Below the pieces are notes generated by a model. The model saw nothing but the letters and a program-made list of their open reading frames with translations, was not told where the DNA came from and did no database searches. 5,027 nucleotides of DNA from Chlamydiota bacterium (GTDB lineage Bacteria; Chlamydiota; Chlamydiia; Chlamydiales; SM23-39), in the NCBI GenBank assembly GCA_021772195.1, contig JAJFML010000092.1, positions 1-5,027 on the forward strand, given 5' to 3'. Below are positions 4,150-5,027 of this stretch, in pieces (the stretch's first letter is position 1; each line of letters opens with the position of its first letter). Made by a program: the position numbers and the translations under genes.

Positions 4150-5027
4150 ATGAGAGGACTCTGGCATCATCGATATCTTTCTTACATAGATTTTCGCATT
4201 CTTTTTGTAATAGGTGCGCTTATGTGTATCTCTATGCTTGTGATCTCTTCGATGACAATGGATATGGGAGAGACAGAAGTAGTTTTAACTAGATGGGCAA
4301 AGAGTCAGCTTTACTGGTTTTTAGCGGGCTGGGCAGTGTTTATTGTAGCTGCGGGATTTGACTATCGAAAGTTAAGAGAATGGACGTGGCCGCTCTATCT
4401 CTTTTTGATCGTTCTTTTGTTGGGGCTTTTTGTAGTAAATCCCATTCAAAATGTACATAGGTGGTACCGGATACCTATTCTGAATTTTTCTGTGCAACCC
4501 TCAGAGCATGCAAAGCTTATTGTTGTGCTGACACTCGGCTGGTTTATGGAAAGAAAATCATCTGTGATTGGAAGTTTAAGCACTTTTCTTCAGGCGATGT
4601 GTATTGTAGGAGTTCCTTTTCTGCTTATTTTAAAACAGCCAGATTTAGGTACGGCATCTGTTCTAATTCCTATTGCACTTGTAATGGGCTATTTAGGCGG
4701 TCTTCATAAAAGAGCTCTTAGAGTTATTGCCTATTCTGGAATTGCCATTGTTCTTTTTTCAACGATGATGTTTGTTGGCATTATTTCACATGATAAGATG
4801 AAGCCATTTTTTACAGTCTTTTTAAAAGAGTATCAGTATGCACGGCTTAGTCCGAAAAGCTATCACCAAGAGGCGTCTAAGACTGCAGTTGCTCTGGGTG
4901 GTATTACGGGCAGTGGTTGGCACAAATCAGAGTTTTCTTCGCAAAAATGGTTGCCTGCAGCGCATACCGATTCAGTATTTTCTGCATATGGAGAAGAGTT
5001 TGGTCTTGTTGGAATGGCTTTTCTTCT
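4150..5027 (+). CDS. rodA: Rod-shape-determining protein RodA, SEDS peptidoglycan glycosyltransferase (3' truncated by window)
   Basis: The first 292 residues of a FtsW/RodA/SpoVE (SEDS) protein are present. These inner-membrane enzymes polymerise lipid II into glycan strands together with a class B penicillin-binding protein and the MreB machinery. Membrane helices are seen near residues 15-35, 54-70, 79-96, 121-132, 143-160, 169-183 and 189-211, followed by a large periplasmic loop (about 213-270). Signature motifs are F-S-V-Q-P-S-E-H-A-K-L (113-123), K-Q-P-D-L-G-T-A (162-169) and A-A-H-T-D-S-V-F-S-A-Y-G-E-E-F-G-L-V-G (270-288). Asp274 in H-T-D corresponds to the aspartate required for polymerase activity in this family. 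The last helices lie beyond the window. The ATG at 4150 follows a T-run with only weak purines (AAGAAG) upstream. Chlamydiae lack FtsZ and divide with MreB and narrow peptidoglycan rings, so RodA would serve division as well as shape. It is divergent from birA over 54 bases. Confidence 0.93.
   Translation, partial: MRGLWHHRYLSYIDFRILFVIGALMCISMLVISSMTMDMGETEVVLTRWAKSQLYWFLAGWAVFIVAAGFDYRKLREWTWPLYLFLIVLLLGLFVVNPIQNVHRWYRIPILNFSVQPSEHAKLIVVLTLGWFMERKSSVIGSLSTFLQAMCIVGVPFLLILKQPDLGTASVLIPIALVMGYLGGLHKRALRVIAYSGIAIVLFSTMMFVGIISHDKMKPFFTVFLKEYQYARLSPKSYHQEASKTAVALGGITGSGWHKSEFSSQKWLPAAHTDSVFSAYGEEFGLVGMAFL

Noticed and set aside
4461..4709. 82-codon + strand frame inside rodA
   Set aside because: Shifted reading of rodA across its conserved Q-P-S-E and P-D-L-G-T-A motifs.

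Overview
The window looks like chromosomal DNA from a member of the Chlamydiota, probably an environmental (Parachlamydia/Simkania/Waddlia-like) lineage rather than a Chlamydia species. The argument is gene order plus protein motifs. From memory, Chlamydia genomes carry a nifU-nifS-pgmA cluster next to a birA-rodA pair. Here the order is gpmA end, NifS-like, NifU-like on the + strand, then birA on the - strand and rodA on the + strand. The DNA is AT-rich with short spacers. No tRNA, rRNA, insertion sequence or CRISPR array was seen. The lineage call is inference and rests on no database search.

Layout. (1) Bases 2-1891 are a tightly packed + strand unit: the tail of a phosphoglycerate mutase, a NifS-like class V aminotransferase (ATGA overlap) and a NifU-like protein (11-base overlap). 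(2) Bases 1892-2003 hold a likely promoter and, on the other strand, a possible 26-codon ORF with a perfect Shine-Dalgarno. (3) Bases 2004-2684 encode a multi-spanning membrane protein of unknown function. (4) Bases 2685-3139 have no intact conventional gene, but the - strand carries a 107-codon open frame without a usable start. One extra A in a short A-run separates it from an ATG lying behind a TATAAT box, so it is read here as a frameshifted small gene or a sequencing error. (5) Bases 3140-4095 on the - strand are birA (biotin-protein ligase, no DNA-binding domain) followed by a 76-residue ORF sharing the TAATG junction. (6) Bases 4096-4149 are the birA/rodA divergent promoter region. (7) From 4150 to the end is the first part of rodA, a SEDS-family peptidoglycan glycosyltransferase.

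The most interesting point is the NifS/NifU pair. The NifS-like protein keeps the overall fold signature, but by hand alignment lacks the catalytic cysteine (Lys in its place). It also has the PLP lysine position occupied by Tyr, with a Lys one residue earlier, and has lost several other cofactor-site residues. The NifU-like partner has lost all three Fe-S scaffold cysteines of the IscU-like domain but keeps the CxxC of the C-terminal Nfu domain. Both frames are intact and translationally coupled, which suggests a retained, repurposed or inactive pair rather than decay. The second point is the cryptic - strand gene at 2715-3042.
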